Positions 34,986 to 46,620 of a stretch of 64,000 bases of DNA are shown one piece after another. Position 1 is the first letter of the stretch, and every line of letters starts with the position of its first letter. Source of the DNA: Tetrastigma voinierianum (lineage: Eukaryota; Streptophyta; Magnoliopsida; Vitales; Vitaceae); assembly GCA_016808115.1 (NCBI GenBank), contig JAEQBH010002956.1, forward strand, positions 186,001 through 250,000, read 5' to 3'. A program made the position numbers and the translations under genes. The notes below the pieces were generated by a model. It was given only the letters and a program-made list of their open reading frames with translations, was not told where the DNA came from and did no database searches.

Positions 34986-35915
34986 TTTCTCTCTCCTCTC
35001 CTCTCTACTCATAGCTCATTAGACTAGAGCTTGATAGTATGTCAATACTTGCACTAAAGTAACACCTTTAAATTATTATAGATAAATATATTTATAAGAA
35101 ATAATTTTTTTTTCATTTAATGGTTAAATTATGAAATAGAAGCTGCTAATGTTTGCCTTATTTTTTATTATTTTTATTACACTAATATTACTTAACTGAA
35201 TAAGTTAATTATTTGACTTCACTTTATAATTTAATGCACAATATTCAACTCTGTAATAATAATTCTAACATTTACTAATATTTCATCTATTCTAATACAT
35301 TTACTAATTTTGGTATTTTGAATCAAACACCCATTATTTTTAAAATTTTTATAGAATATTAAACATAATTTAAAAACTAAAAATAATTAATGTATCAAAT
35401 ATTTTAAATAAATAAATTATTTGTTATTTTAATTTTATTCATTTGTTGTTTAATTTTTTAAATCTACTAAATGAAAAATTAAAATTCATTTCTTCACTTT
35501 AATAAATTTAGATATTTATAACCTGTTTGCCCCATTACAAATATTTTTTATAACTTCTATTTAAGTTTTTACATTGGTGCAGAGTGTTACATTTTAGTGC
35601 TTTTATGGGTTCAAGGTGTGTCGTCTATAGCTCCCGTGGTGATAGGAGAGGATAGGGTGTTAAATTGAATCCTATAACTCAATGGACAGATGGGTAGGGG
35701 ATGAGAGAGAAGACGAGACGAGGAGGGAAGAGTGGGTAATAGAAAAAGACGATCTCTGTGATTCCCACATGAAGAGAGCATTTGTGGCTTAAAATAGGCA
35801 CTACTAAATTACATCTTTGCTTCTTATTATGGCTTCTATTCCATGTTTAACAAATGAAACCAAATTTATTTATTATTATAAGTCCCTTCATTACATTTTA
35901 AACTTGAAATTTCCC
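34986..35915. other. AT-rich intergenic sequence, no gene seen
   Basis: A pyrimidine CT-rich run (34977-35015) and long AT-rich stretches occur. 35700-35760 is purine-rich (GATGAGAGAGAAGACGAGACG). Nothing else is supported. Confidence 0.45.
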
Positions 35916-35916
35916 C

Positions 35917-37060
35917 GATAAATAATATGGAATGATAAAACTATGAAGTGTTCTCATCGGCTCTTAAAGAAGTTTGTCAATATATACACAAAAGTAACAG
36001 TTCAAAGTGTGCATAGATATTTTATGTTTCAAAAACATGACATATATTATTAACATTATGATAAAAAACATCAAATAAACGTTAAAAAAAATATAATAAA
36101 TAGAAAAAATTATCTTGATTTATAATTTTACTCTACGTTCATATTATGCAAACTCGATGCTTGGAAAGAGGAACTAAGGACCATATATTCTGCCTAAGAG
36201 CCAGAAGGAAAGAATAAAATATCAGATGGGCAGCAACCTTTGTTAGGAAACATAATGGTAACTCTCTTGACTATTTTTGTTTCTCTAGTAAGCTTTTCTT
36301 TAATAATGATTAGAATCCTTTCAAAAGACTAGGTGTGGGCACTCAAAATAATTGCAGATTTAACATAGAAAACAAACTCTAACAGCTATAATTTTTCAGT
36401 TATTATGATATTTATATGAGGGCAATAGAAGATTACAATAGAAAGACCTATGATAGAAGATACTAGTTAATAGGCTTAAAGCAGTGATTCTTCAACAATT
36501 ACATATCTCGGGGAATTGGACTCAAAATATGTCTTCACATAAACCTGTCTTGTCTCTTTAACATAGTGCAAAACTTGAAAGCATAATTTGCAGCTGCAAG
36601 AGCATCACCCTTCGACGAATAAGTGGGCCTGGCTTCTTTGATAAATCTCTAACGTAGGTTTAATTATCCCATCTTGTAAATACTATCCATGTAATTGTGA
36701 TTGATGTTATGCTCCACAAAATGTTATTGGCATATATGATATTTAAACTTGAAAAGGCCAAATATAATTGGTTCCCTTCTTATAATTAACAAAATAAATC
36801 TAAAAGAAAGGGTATTGAACACCAAGCACCTTTCACGCAACAAGTGATAAATTATACAAAGGATGTGAGATATACATGCAAGTCCACCTCACCCAATATT
36901 CTTTTTCTTTTTACCTATTTTATTTTTCGATTAATTATCTAATTTTCCATGTTCATATTTCTTTTTCAATATTATCTGTCTCCTTTTTCTCTTTTCTTTT
37001 TTTTTTTTTATGATGTTTATTACCAAGTCAGTGATACCACCTTCTGTTTTATGATATTAG
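35917..37060 (+). repeat. Local duplication, copy A
   Basis: Three blocks recur downstream in the same order and orientation. 35917-36240 recurs at 37262-37545 (AATAATATGGAATGATAAAA; GAAAGAGGAACTAAGGACCA then TATATTC). 36480-36680 recurs at 38228-38410 (TTCTTCAACAAT..CATATCTC..GGA; GAGCATCACC). 36890-37060 recurs at 38435-38560 (TTTACCTATTTTATTTT then GATTAATCATCTA-like text). No coding function was seen. Confidence 0.65.
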
Positions 37061-37261
37061 GTTTTTGTTTTATTTACTCATGGTAAAATTATACAGCCGA
37101 CATACACTTTAATATATCATGAAACACAGTTTGAATTACATAAATATGGCAACCAATGTTTAGCGAAAACGGAAAAGAAGACACCTTACCGTCCTAGAAA
37201 CAAACCCATAAGCAAGAACAACAGCAGGAATGAGATTAAGTCATCTAATTGTAAAGTAGGA

Positions 37262-38560
37262 GCCAAATAAATAATATGGAATGATAAAAAAGAGCAGAAG
37301 GCTATTTTCTGACTCTTCAAAAAGTTCTTGATATACTGAGATTGTCAAGTTGTGCACCGATGGTTATAATTGTTAAACGCCTTTGACTTACTTTATATTG
37401 TATAGCATTATGCAAACATCAAAATAAAACAGTGAAAAAAGTTAATAAATTATCTTGATTTACTGTTCATATTATCTATTGGAGATCTGCGAAAGAGGAA
37501 CTAAGGACCATATATTCAGCTGCAAGCAAGAATAAAATGAGGGCATAACCTTTTTTTGAGACGGAGTCCCCTTATTAAGATTTGCTAACTTTCTAAAATA
37601 TTCCAGTTCAAGACATCAAATAGTAATATTTGTGAATCTAACCACCTATTCTTCTATGTCTAAGCTAACTCGATTAGTTAGAGCGTCAAAGTTAAAATAG
37701 GTGGACATATGGAGAGAGTTCAAGCCTCAATAATGGATTACCATTGCCTCTATTACTTTACAAAAACAACCACATATCCCTTGTTTTTCTTGAAAAATAA
37801 TAATCTTTTTTGAGCAAAAGACTTCTTTACATAATTTTATATATTTATTATCTTAAAACTTGAAGCTTACTTACCATGGATATTTGTTAAATCATGATAA
37901 AGAAGAGTGATAACAGTCAATTAAATTGGTTTTTTAAAGTCATGCTTTACCCAATCAAATCACCCTTCCAATAAAAGCATATTTCAATTCAAAACTTCTA
38001 CTGAAAAAACAACATAAATACCATATAAACTATTGTACTTACCTAGAGTAATATGTTGTCTTCTATAAGAACTTAAATAATGTGTTAACAACATATTTAC
38101 ATGTGCTCTCTATTAAGGCACACAGATTTACAGAAAACAATGTCTGAATTCTTTTACGGTTGATTTTGAAGATATTTATATTGGAAACACATTAGAAAGA
38201 TTCTAAATTGAATTTTTGAGTTAACAAGAAAAAATAGAAAACAGTGGTCTTCAACAATAGCCATATCTCTCTTGAGGTGGACCCACATAAAATAATCTTA
38301 GTGGTCTTGTGTCAGGGCATCACCAATAATATATCGAGGCAAACAACTGACTACCTCTTGAACTAAATCTAACCGATCTAATTATCCATACCTTAGCCAC
38401 TATCTCTTAAATAATTATGCTGGATAAATAATATAATCCAACTTTAACCTTTACCTATTTTATTTTGTGCTGATTAATCATCTATTTTTCATACTACACA
38501 TTTATTTCAATAATTTGTTGTCTCTTTTTTTTTTTTCATTTACTTTTTAAATTCAGATGC
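37262..38560 (+). repeat. Local duplication, copy B
   Basis: Partner of 35917-37060. The offset grows from about 1,345 to about 1,750 bases along the copy, which is accounted for by inserted sequence around 37560-38100 that includes a SINE candidate. The insertion therefore post-dates the duplication or was lost from copy A. Confidence 0.65.
37655..37800 (+). mobile_element. tRNA-derived SINE candidate, copy 2
   Basis: An A-box-like TAACTCGATTAGTTAGAGCG (37666-37685) is close to the tRNA D-arm consensus TRGCTCAGTTGGTTAGAGCG. A B-box-like GAGTTCAAGCCTC follows at 37716-37728, 50 bases on. This spacing and order are those of an RNA polymerase III internal promoter. No acceptor stem is seen, so it is not a tRNA gene. 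The 3' end is undefined, perhaps at the T-rich stretch near 37810. Confidence 0.5.
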
Positions 38561-38760
38561 CTGTTTATTCTGAAGAATTTTTTTATCAACTCATAGTAAA
38601 GAAAAATTATCTGGCAGACGCCACTCAATATCTGAAAACACGGTTCCAATTTGAAAAAGCACAAAACGACTTAGCAACAACAAAACAAAGGAGAAAAAAC
38701 AACACCAACCCTAGAAAAAGCAAACAATATGTAGCACCCAGTGAAATGATCTTTGACTAA
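38557..38760 (+). CDS. Orphan plus-strand ORF of 67 codons
   Basis: The ATG follows a long T-rich run and TTTTTAAATTCAG, so it could also be an exon behind a splice acceptor. The product begins MPVYSEEFFYQLIVKKNYLA, is rich in Lys, Asn and Gln, and ends APSEMIFD. No family is recognised. The T-rich stretch before it is part of the local duplication, but the ORF itself is not duplicated in copy A. It may be non-coding. Confidence 0.2.
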   Translation: MPVYSEEFFYQLIVKKNYLADATQYLKTRFQFEKAQNDLATTKQRRKNNTNPRKSKQYVAPSEMIFD

Positions 38761-38838
38761 GCGCCAACAAACTTTACTAGAAGCTTTTGATGATATATTC
38801 TATAGTCACGAAAATGAAACTACCATTTATTTGGGCAA

Positions 38839-39084
38839 CTAAGCTAGCGCTAATTGTATAACAAAGCCCTTCAATTCTAAGCAAGTTGAAATGCCTGGGG
38901 AAGCCATCTCCTCAGGCTTTAGAAAATAGAGCTGAGGAACTGGAACACCGACTGACATTCCAAAATTCACGAAGGGCTTTGGCTTCGCTAATGTATAACT
39001 TCCGATTAGTCGGTATAATTCATTGAGACCAGGCGGGCTGGGAACATCCATGTCTGGTCTGGCATTTGTTGCAATAGGAAACCC
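38839..39084 (-). CDS. Open exon-like segment, gene-like group 2
   Basis: An 82-codon minus-strand open run contains NARPDMDVPSPPGLNELYRL, GSYTLAKPKPFVNFGMSVGV and YFLKPEEMASPGIS, ending at a stop at 38839. Its composition (Pro, Gly and Leu spread evenly, few Asn or Lys) differs from random translation of the AT-rich surroundings and suggests real or former coding sequence. It lies downstream, in the minus direction, of the exon-like segments at 39436-39918 and may be the end of the same gene. I do not recognise the family. Confidence 0.3.
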   Translation of the reverse strand, partial: GFPIATNARPDMDVPSPPGLNELYRLIGSYTLAKPKPFVNFGMSVGVPVPQLYFLKPEEMASPGISTCLELKGFVIQLALA

Positions 39085-39435
39085 ATTCTTAGACAGTTAT
39101 TTCCCTGTTGTAGCGCCCTTTAACTTCTTCTGCCAGAGATGATATTACTACCAGGAAAAATAGGAGTTCCGAAAAACTTCTGGCAGCTATACATTGTATA
39201 CATACCATTTTGAGATTAGTTGTTCTTCAACCATGGCGTTCTTTTGTTTCTGGAAATTATTCTCCATTGGCTGTAGCCTTTTCTCTCTGGCACTATCACT
39301 TCAGTTGAGAATGTTCTATCATAGCTGAACATATACAAATGTTAATAAATAACAGAAAGTGGGAAGTTGAATGACAAAGAATTCTGGGACTACCTCAAGT
39401 TCTTTCTTTGATTCGATTAATTGATGTAAATTGAC

Positions 39436-39918
39436 CTTTTCTCAGTCTAGATTTCTGAGCAGAAACTCCTGGTTGAAAAGCCTGTGTGGGCCAAACAGAT
39501 CTTTTCCTTGACATGAGTGAATTCTCCCCCTGTTGAAAGAATAACAAAAATAATTGATATATCATTTGAAATAAAGAGATAAAGAAACGCCTGTCTCAAT
39601 TTCCTGTCATCCATACCAAGGTGTATAGTTTTCACCCTGGACCCACTGCTGTCCTTTGGGCATTAGTTGGAGGGAGCTCCAGAAGAACGGCAGTAGTACC
39701 AGTGGCGAGACTACAAGCGTCAGATTTAAGATTGGATTATTTTTGAGGTGTGGATACAGTTTGGGGCCTGTCCTTCTGGAAATGGCCTGATCATGCCATT
39801 CAACATTGGCCATCATCATCAACTCAGGGACCTCCCAGTTGAGATGGCATGGGAGGTACAAGGGCTGAAGGGCCTGAGACGGGAATGGTGTGGAAGTAGC
39901 GGTGGTGAAGAATAACAC
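39436..39918 (-). pseudogene. Exon - 87-nt intron - exon, gene-like group 2
   Basis: Minus strand. An open run of 103 codons at 39607-39918 includes PLYLPCHLNWEVPELMMMAN and EWHDQAISRRTGPKLYPHLK. At 39617 it meets CTTG/GTATGG, a fair splice donor. The 87-base T-rich intron 39530-39616 ends TTCTTTCAACAG. The next exon, 39436-39529, contains SRKRSVWPTQAFQPGVSAQK and ends AAAAG/GTCAAT. The second exon is homologous, in frame, to one at 46.1 kb (AFQPGVSAQKSRLR versus PFQTGLFSSKSRER) and shares an 18-base identity with 32743-32760. The frame of the second exon does not join cleanly to the long frame of the first (one stop in the phase needed), so the gene is broken, wrongly split or mis-sequenced. 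Product unknown. Confidence 0.35.
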
Positions 39919-39919
39919 G

Positions 39920-42900
39920 TTCTTTATTCTTTTATCTTTCCATTGTTATGCCTGCCAAACAACTGGGCAACTGGCTATATTAGTAGAAAATACAGAAAAC
40001 AGAAAGAAAATAAAGAAAAAAGAAAAGAGCTCTGCTTCTATTAACCCTAAGAAGATGTGATAATATTATAGGATATAGAACCTTTTCCCTATATATGTAT
40101 ATATAGGCAAAAATAAGTTCGGACACGTCACCAAGTATAACCCTACTTTTAATTCCGATCTGAAGATTTGAAGAAACGACTATAACTTTGAACCATTTCT
40201 GATAAATGCTCTATGGTAGAGGTCGGTTTCTAGGTCTAGATAATGTTATTATCTAAGCAATGAGAATAGCATTCAAATGAAGAAGTAGTAGTATTCAAGC
40301 TGGGACTACTTTGTCAGTAACGTTAGTTTTGGGGTTCCTGTACTGAAAAATGATCCAACCCAGTTGTTTATTGCTTTATCCTTTTGCAAATTACTGCTGT
40401 ACCCAATTGATACATATTCAACAACTGCTTGAAGCCACATATGTCCCCGAATTAGTCAGTCCTTGTGGTTTCTTTTTGGGTCTTCTTTATGGAACTTCTT
40501 ATGTTTAGTTTGAAAGCTACCATGTTGAATGACTGAGGATAAAACTAAATCTTCAAAAATGACTTCAGGCCCAATATGCCACCAGTCATTGTCAGATCTA
40601 CAGACCATGATACAGGAAAAACTTTCCCACAAGACATAGACCTAATGGAATGTGTGTACACTCTCTGATTACAAACTATGAAATACCTTTAGGACTGAGA
40701 TTCCCTTCTTCACAGTCAGTGGGATGACCTGGTAGTTAAAAAATGCTTGTACTAATTATCATTTTTATCTAAGTGATAACATTCTTGCTATCTTTTGTTT
40801 TATGTGGACATATATTATTAATAATAATGACCAAATTTTTTGTGTAATACCACAAACTCACATTAAATGAACCCACAATATCTTTAAAATAATTTTTATA
40901 ACATCTTTAGAGAAGGATTTGACCACCAAACATTAGATGTCACTATAAATGCCTTTATTAGCTGACTTTTGCCATTTACTTCACTCTGTTTGCCTTTCTA
41001 TAAACTTGACTACATTTATGAATGTTTAAACTCCGAGAGAGATCCAAATATCTCCCTTTAATAAAACAATTGAACTAGGTAAATTACTTTTTTTTTTTTG
41101 TTATAGCAGTATATAATAACTTTGGAGTCTCCTATCTCTAAGTCTAAAACACCATTGTTTTTTGGAGATCAAACACCATCTCTTGAAGCCATATTGTACA
41201 CTCTATAATTATTCGCGCCATTATTAAAGGCTGTTGTGACCATTTGAGAAGTTCCTTCAGAATCTATAATAACCCATCCCTAAACACTTCTATTTTTATA
41301 CTATTAACATTAAAATTTAACAAATCTTCCATTAATAATAGTGGTGGAATCCAACGAATCATTTTCTTTATCGAAGAGGAGTGTATATGTCCTTCGTTAT
41401 GCAAATAAGATTAAGTCGAAATACCATGAAGATTTTGGAAAATTAGAGCAGCTTTTCTCAACATTATGAGAAATGGTTGAATTTTATAATTTTCTAAACA
41501 AAACTTGATTCTATGAGTCTAAATGTTCTTTAAGGAATATGCTTTTGTTTTCTCATTACCTTGAAAAATTTCGATTAGTTTTTAATTTTTATAAATATTA
41601 TAAGCCGTAATCAGAAATTACCTTCATAAAGGGTAGAACCAGTCCACTTACACTTTAATCGATCCCGAATTCCTTGAGCAAAGGCCAATGCTTGAAAATA
41701 TGTTTTAGTATTTTTCATTGTATTCTGATTACACAATCCAACATTTGTTTGTAATTTCTAACTATCTCTATATCAAGTAGAAACTCTTACAAGTGGGGGA
41801 AGAGCTTCTCTTAAAGACCCAGACTAGGAAAAATTTTATTTTAGGCATTAAATTTATTTCAGGTCCAACTTTAGAACTTTATTCCTAGGATACACAAGGC
41901 TTTATCATAACCCAAGTTCTTTGATTTAAGGGTAAATCTTCCGCATCTTAGGAGAAAGAACCCCATAGAACTCTATCTTCCTTTGGAAGGAATTGGAATT
42001 GATTTAATATCTAATAACACATTGTTTGAAAGGAAGAAGATATGAAAATGATGCAATTATTCCCATTTCCTACTATTATTATTTATAAAGTCATGTACTT
42101 TATTCCCCGATTATTGATGTTTACTGTTTATTTTCTTTCACTAGTGACAAAGGTATCCTTATAAACTCAATCTGTTTAGAAATTGAGCTTTCTACCATCT
42201 CATATACATAATTTTAAGCCAACTCGATTATTTTCTATGATGTGTTTTTCTTTTAACAGCACAGTCACCTTCCTTTTGGAAGATCTAAAAAGTTGTTATC
42301 TTTTACATGTTTATCTCTGCTAATCCCTTGCCCAAAAACTATCACTATCTATAAGTTCTCATCCTAGTTAGCAATAGAAACTTTTATTAATCCCTCATTT
42401 CTTACAATTTAAGCTCCTTTAGATTTAGACCTACAAACATTATTCCATGACCAATCTTCATAAATTATCTCAATCTTCACATTATTTCATTTTGCTAAGC
42501 AAACGGGATCTGACATTACATGTGCAAGGCAATGCAATTAGCCTTTATTAGGATTATTTACCAACTCTTGAAAAGAACGGGGCTCATGGCTTGACTTCTT
42601 TTTTTAAGGACTTAAGAGACGTCAGACGCCGAAACTCTTTAACTTCTTTAACTCTTCCTTGAATTGATAGGTGGCTTCAAAGATGCTTGCTAATGCCATT
42701 GGGCGTGGATGTTGCCTTTTACACTAGTCTTCTCTTTACAGCTCATGCATAATATCTGTTGAAAAATTAAGCGAAGGCGATGGAAGTTTACAAGTTGTCT
42801 GTGACACCTTTCACATTAAAAATTCTACTAATATTAGAACAAGTTTGTGGCGCTAAGCTTCAGAGAGTCTTGTTGACCAAGCGCCAGCCCACGAAAATAC

Positions 42901-45255
42901 TACCTTAGATTGTCGTATGCAAGCTTTGATACCAAACTAATTATCAAATACTTTTATTGGATACCGAATTAACCGATACTACCTTTATCGTCCATTTACG
43001 AGATCCATTCATATATATTTAAGTTAAAAATATGTGAATATTGTTCATGATCTGTAAGAGTTAGTCTGTGACTATCGTACCATTATTACATAACGAGGAA
43101 TTAGATTGTTCACAATTTTACAAAAGGATTTATCATTTTATATTTGGCGGCCTTCTTCCCAATACAAACCTCGAATGAGTGTCGTCCCGGCTGATAATAC
43201 ATCTTACGAAATGTTTTTCCTCAGAGGCGAGGCCACACCGAGTGAAATGATCTTTACTAAGGGCTAAACTTCTTACCTATGGAAGTGCATATAATGGTGC
43301 ATGTGTTCCACACATTCATTAAACCAGTAAAGCTCTTTTTGTTTCTACTATGGAATCACCACATGTCATAAATGAGATGAGGACGCTCAATCCCATGTAC
43401 CATGCCACCCCAAGTCGCCTGTATATCTATGCAGGGGTCACCACAGGCTCCTATCACACACAATGCCAGGAAGCATTATGCGTGTTCAGAATCATATTTC
43501 TGGATTACATCCATTGATTATTTTATAAAAAAATTCATTTGTGAACAAAAAAGCTTTTGGATGTTACACCTCGATGATTATTTATATTCAAAACTCATGT
43601 GTTTTTGTGGGTAGCGAGTTTTTGGTGTCACTAGCGTGAAAAAGCCAGCACACCTGAACAACATTTTTACCGCCTTTCATGGCGTCATCAAAGCACAATT
43701 ATCGAGTCTTTCCTCGAGAGTGTCTATCACGCTTGCTATTACCGCACCGTTTTCTTTACCACATTATTCAGCCGTGCGACTCTGTTGGACTTAGTATCCG
43801 CTGCTGGCTGCCACCAATCATTAACCACAGGTGTTGATTTTCCATCCTTGCACTAACACCCATTCATCGTGTCTCTGGTGAAATCTGAACTGTATATGAT
43901 TTTAGCTAACGATATCTTCTAATTTCACCATTGACCAAGCTTTTGAAAAGAACAACATTTTCTTTAGATATTCTCTATCATTAAATATATCTCATAAAAA
44001 ATTTTTTTCTTGATTTGCTTTATATTTTTTATACATTTTAACTTCAACCTTATTAAGTTTTAACCTTTTGACTGTAATTGTGATTTTTCTTACTAACTAA
44101 AAAAGCTTTGGACCTCACAAAGGGTGTATTTAATCATCTAAAAAACAATAATAAACTCCCAATATCTGGAACAAAGCTCTTCACATCTAAAAGGTTTTGA
44201 CAATACGACACTTATTTTCTTGTCAATGTAAAACTATAGAGCTCATAATTACAGAACCTATGATGGGGGAGATTTACCAACCCACCATCATTGAAAACCA
44301 AGACTGTGATCATTAATGGAGATATCCTGAAATTTCAAAATTTGATATTGTAAAGATTTCTAGCAGTAAACCAATGTGCAAGAAAGCCAAAAGATTCTAA
44401 ATCAAGCAATTAAGAAAATTATCAAACAAAATCTGTAAATTTTTTACCATTCTAGAAGAGTTACAGTGTTCTCATTTATGAGATGTAAGACATATTCAAG
44501 AGTACCATTGCTCGCTCATTGACCACATAATGCACGACAATGGAAGAACGCGGTATTCAGCTAAAAACATCATTTCTGGCTCTTTTTTGCATTCATATAA
44601 TAGTGGGATATCTTAAGCTAAAAAAAAAGTTAATATTGAATTAGAAATAAGCCTGCGGTGGCTTGTCATTATATTTTAACTAATATCAAAGAAACAACAT
44701 TAAATTCCCAACTGTATAAACTTTAAGAAAATACATAAGTTAACATACCTCAAGATCATATTGACTTTATTTGAAACAAAGAACAAATCAGGAGAAAATT
44801 TTCTTGAAAGCTTTTGACGATGCATATATTAATTATTAAATGCACATGTTTCATGATAATTAACCTCTCAGCACCTCAAAGTGCCACTTCATTTATGCTC
44901 TAACATCCTATTTTTCATTCGATATATTCCATAAATTGTTTAGAATAAGTTTTTTTCTTTTAACATCTATTCACTTTGTATTACAGACATTTGGCATGTT
45001 ATATTCTAGTGGAAACTTGAACTAGAGTATTTTCTATATCACTCCAACCTTTGCTCTGCTATAAGTTAGGATCTTGTGTGACATGCTGTATTTAATGCCA
45101 TTAATATTTATGATAGTGCATCTCTTCTTTAAGGCCACATTTCATCATCTGATTCACGACTTTAGTTAAAAATTAAGCCATGATTGCAACATATGCCTGA
45201 GTTCGACAACGATTTTTTTAAATGAAAAAAAACGATTACCAACCGAGCATTCCTC
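39920..45255. other. AT-rich region without a supported gene
   Basis: No coherent reading frame, RNA gene or terminal repeat was found across about 5.3 kb. The only long ORF (43402-43614, 70 codons, plus) has no recognisable family. GCAAGCTTTGATACCAAACT at 42920 contains the complement of a TGGTATCAAAGC primer-site-like string but lacks LTR features around it. A GC-richer stretch at 43130-43900 may be old retrotransposon sequence but shows no domain. Confidence 0.4.
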
Positions 45256-45259
45256 TAGC

Positions 45260-45337
45260 TTACATTTGCATTTGCATTTGCTGTTGTGGACCGGATAATA
45301 TCCTTAAGCTACACTTCATCTCTTTTCTGTTCATAAG
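45260..45337 (-). CDS. Terminal-exon-like segment, gene-like group 3
   Basis: On the minus strand TTTAATTTGCAG is followed by 25 codons (LMNRKEMKCSLRILSGPQQQ..) and a TAA. The length, 78 bases including the stop, is identical to the terminal exon of group 1 at 31256-31333, and both are basic to Gln/Thr-rich, but residue similarity is low. Whether they are homologous is open. Confidence 0.22.
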   Translation of the reverse strand, partial: LMNRKEMKCSLRILSGPQQQMQMQM

Positions 45338-45811
45338 CTGCAAATTAAACAAAAAAATGCATTAGAACTTTTGAGTTTGATTATAGTTATATGAATATTT
45401 TATTTGAAAAACAAGGAGAATAAGAACTTCTCCAATAATTATATCTTTGTTCACCTTTTTAATTCAATAACACAGATATAATGTGGGGATTCTTTGTTTA
45501 TGATTTTTAAATTTGTCTTTGTTTTTGAAAAAAGAAGACAGAGCACACAAAAGACCACTTTTTTAGACATTCAGTTTTTTGTTCTAAAAAATATGAAGCT
45601 AAGTACTTAGTCGAAGAATAAAACAATTTTAGGATTACCAAAATAGTATTATTGTGTTTTTAAAAAGACTGATTAGAACATTTTAAAATACATGAACAAA
45701 AACATGCCCTAAATTCAGACAACAATAACATTTTCCAAGACACTTAAAATTGTGTTTACTTCATGTATTCTAAGCGGGTTTCACGAAATAGGAACTAAGC
45801 AGGAGCCTAAG

Positions 45812-45988
45812 TTACGATCGGCGGGGTTCTCTTTGAATAGAGAAAGGATTGAACTGCCACCATCTTTTACTATCTGCATTCTTCTCTCCAGAGCTATGTG
45901 ACACATTCAAGTATTCTCCATTTCCAATAATGCAACCTGGTGTTCCTGAACTTATAACTGAGGTGAATACAGCTTCTTCCAGCTGTTC
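45812..45988 (-). CDS. Exon-like ORF of 58 codons, gene-like group 3
   Basis: On the minus strand the open run starts after TTTCCCTAGGTAG (possible acceptor) with EQLEEAVFTSVISSGTPGCI, continues IGNGEYLNVSHSSGEKNADS and ends QREPRRS at a stop. The composition is protein-like. It follows the conserved small exon at 46.1 kb in the minus direction. A plus-strand ORF over the same bases (45849-46037) is considered its shadow. No family recognised. Confidence 0.28.
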   Translation of the reverse strand, partial: EQLEEAVFTSVISSGTPGCIIGNGEYLNVSHSSGEKNADSKRWWQFNPFSIQREPRRS

Positions 45989-46059
45989 CTACCTAGGGAA
46001 AGACAGATCAATAAGAGATTTGTTTGTTGAAACTTAATATTATATATTGATATAAATCA

Positions 46060-46180
46060 TTGTTACCACTAAAACTTTGCCGGCTGTAATATACTGAGCT
46101 CTTTCTCTAGATTTTGAGCTGAAGAGTCCGGTTTGAAAGGGATGATCAACAGAAGGCAAAAACTTTTGCAGGAGTCACTG
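46060..46180 (-). pseudogene. Conserved small exon, gene-like group 3
   Basis: The minus strand reads LLQKFLPSVDHPFQTGLFSS then KSRERAQYITAGKVL. PFQTGLFSSKSRER aligns residue for residue with AFQPGVSAQKSRLR of the exon at 39436-39529 (F, Q, G, S, K, S, R and R conserved in frame). The DNA positions of the shared core, about 46101-46122 and 39439-39456, are about 6.66 kb apart. Bounded upstream by CTCCTGCAAAAG or a stop. Product unknown. Confidence 0.35.
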
Positions 46181-46329
46181 GCTCATTACAGTCGATGGCA
46201 CCATTAATAGTGTACTTTCTCACCATTTTAACGCGCAAATGCCTCCGCATTTACTAATAAACTCCCAATTATCACTAAAAAAACAAAAACCTTCATACTC
46301 TAAACGGAGGATGTATTTTGTATCTTGAG

Positions 46330-46620
46330 GTTTCATTATCTTGGATTCTCAAGCCTGTTTTTCCCTGCTTTTCTGGAACAAATATCATTCTGATCTTCCA
46401 GCTGTCTTGGAGTTGAATTTGGCTTTTGATTTCATGTCAAAAATCAAACTCAAGTCCTCATTCCTCCATACCTGCTTCTTGCCCCACTTTATCAAACCCT
46501 TCTCAATGAAAGATGAATTTAGAAACCATGAAATCACTCAGGCTGTTCTGGTTGCAAACACCATCCCTAGCCTCTATCCTCACCAATCAGTCTTGTTGCC
46601 ATTGCAGTGAACTCTCCCGT
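46330..46620. other. Coding-like segment at the start of gene-like group 3
   Basis: A plus-strand ORF of 89 codons (46341-46610) and shorter open minus-strand runs (EKGLIKWGKKQVWRNEDLSL) overlap here. By position it corresponds to the larger exon of group 2 at 39607-39918, but no similarity could be shown by eye and the coding strand is uncertain. Confidence 0.2.

Noticed and set aside
37660..37735. tRNA gene
   Set aside because: Promoter boxes resemble tRNA but no cloverleaf with acceptor stem can be drawn.
42918..42940. Complement of a TGGTATCAAAGC primer-binding site, suggesting a minus-strand Copia LTR to the right
   Set aside because: No TG..CA boundary, partner LTR, gag or protease text is present on either side.
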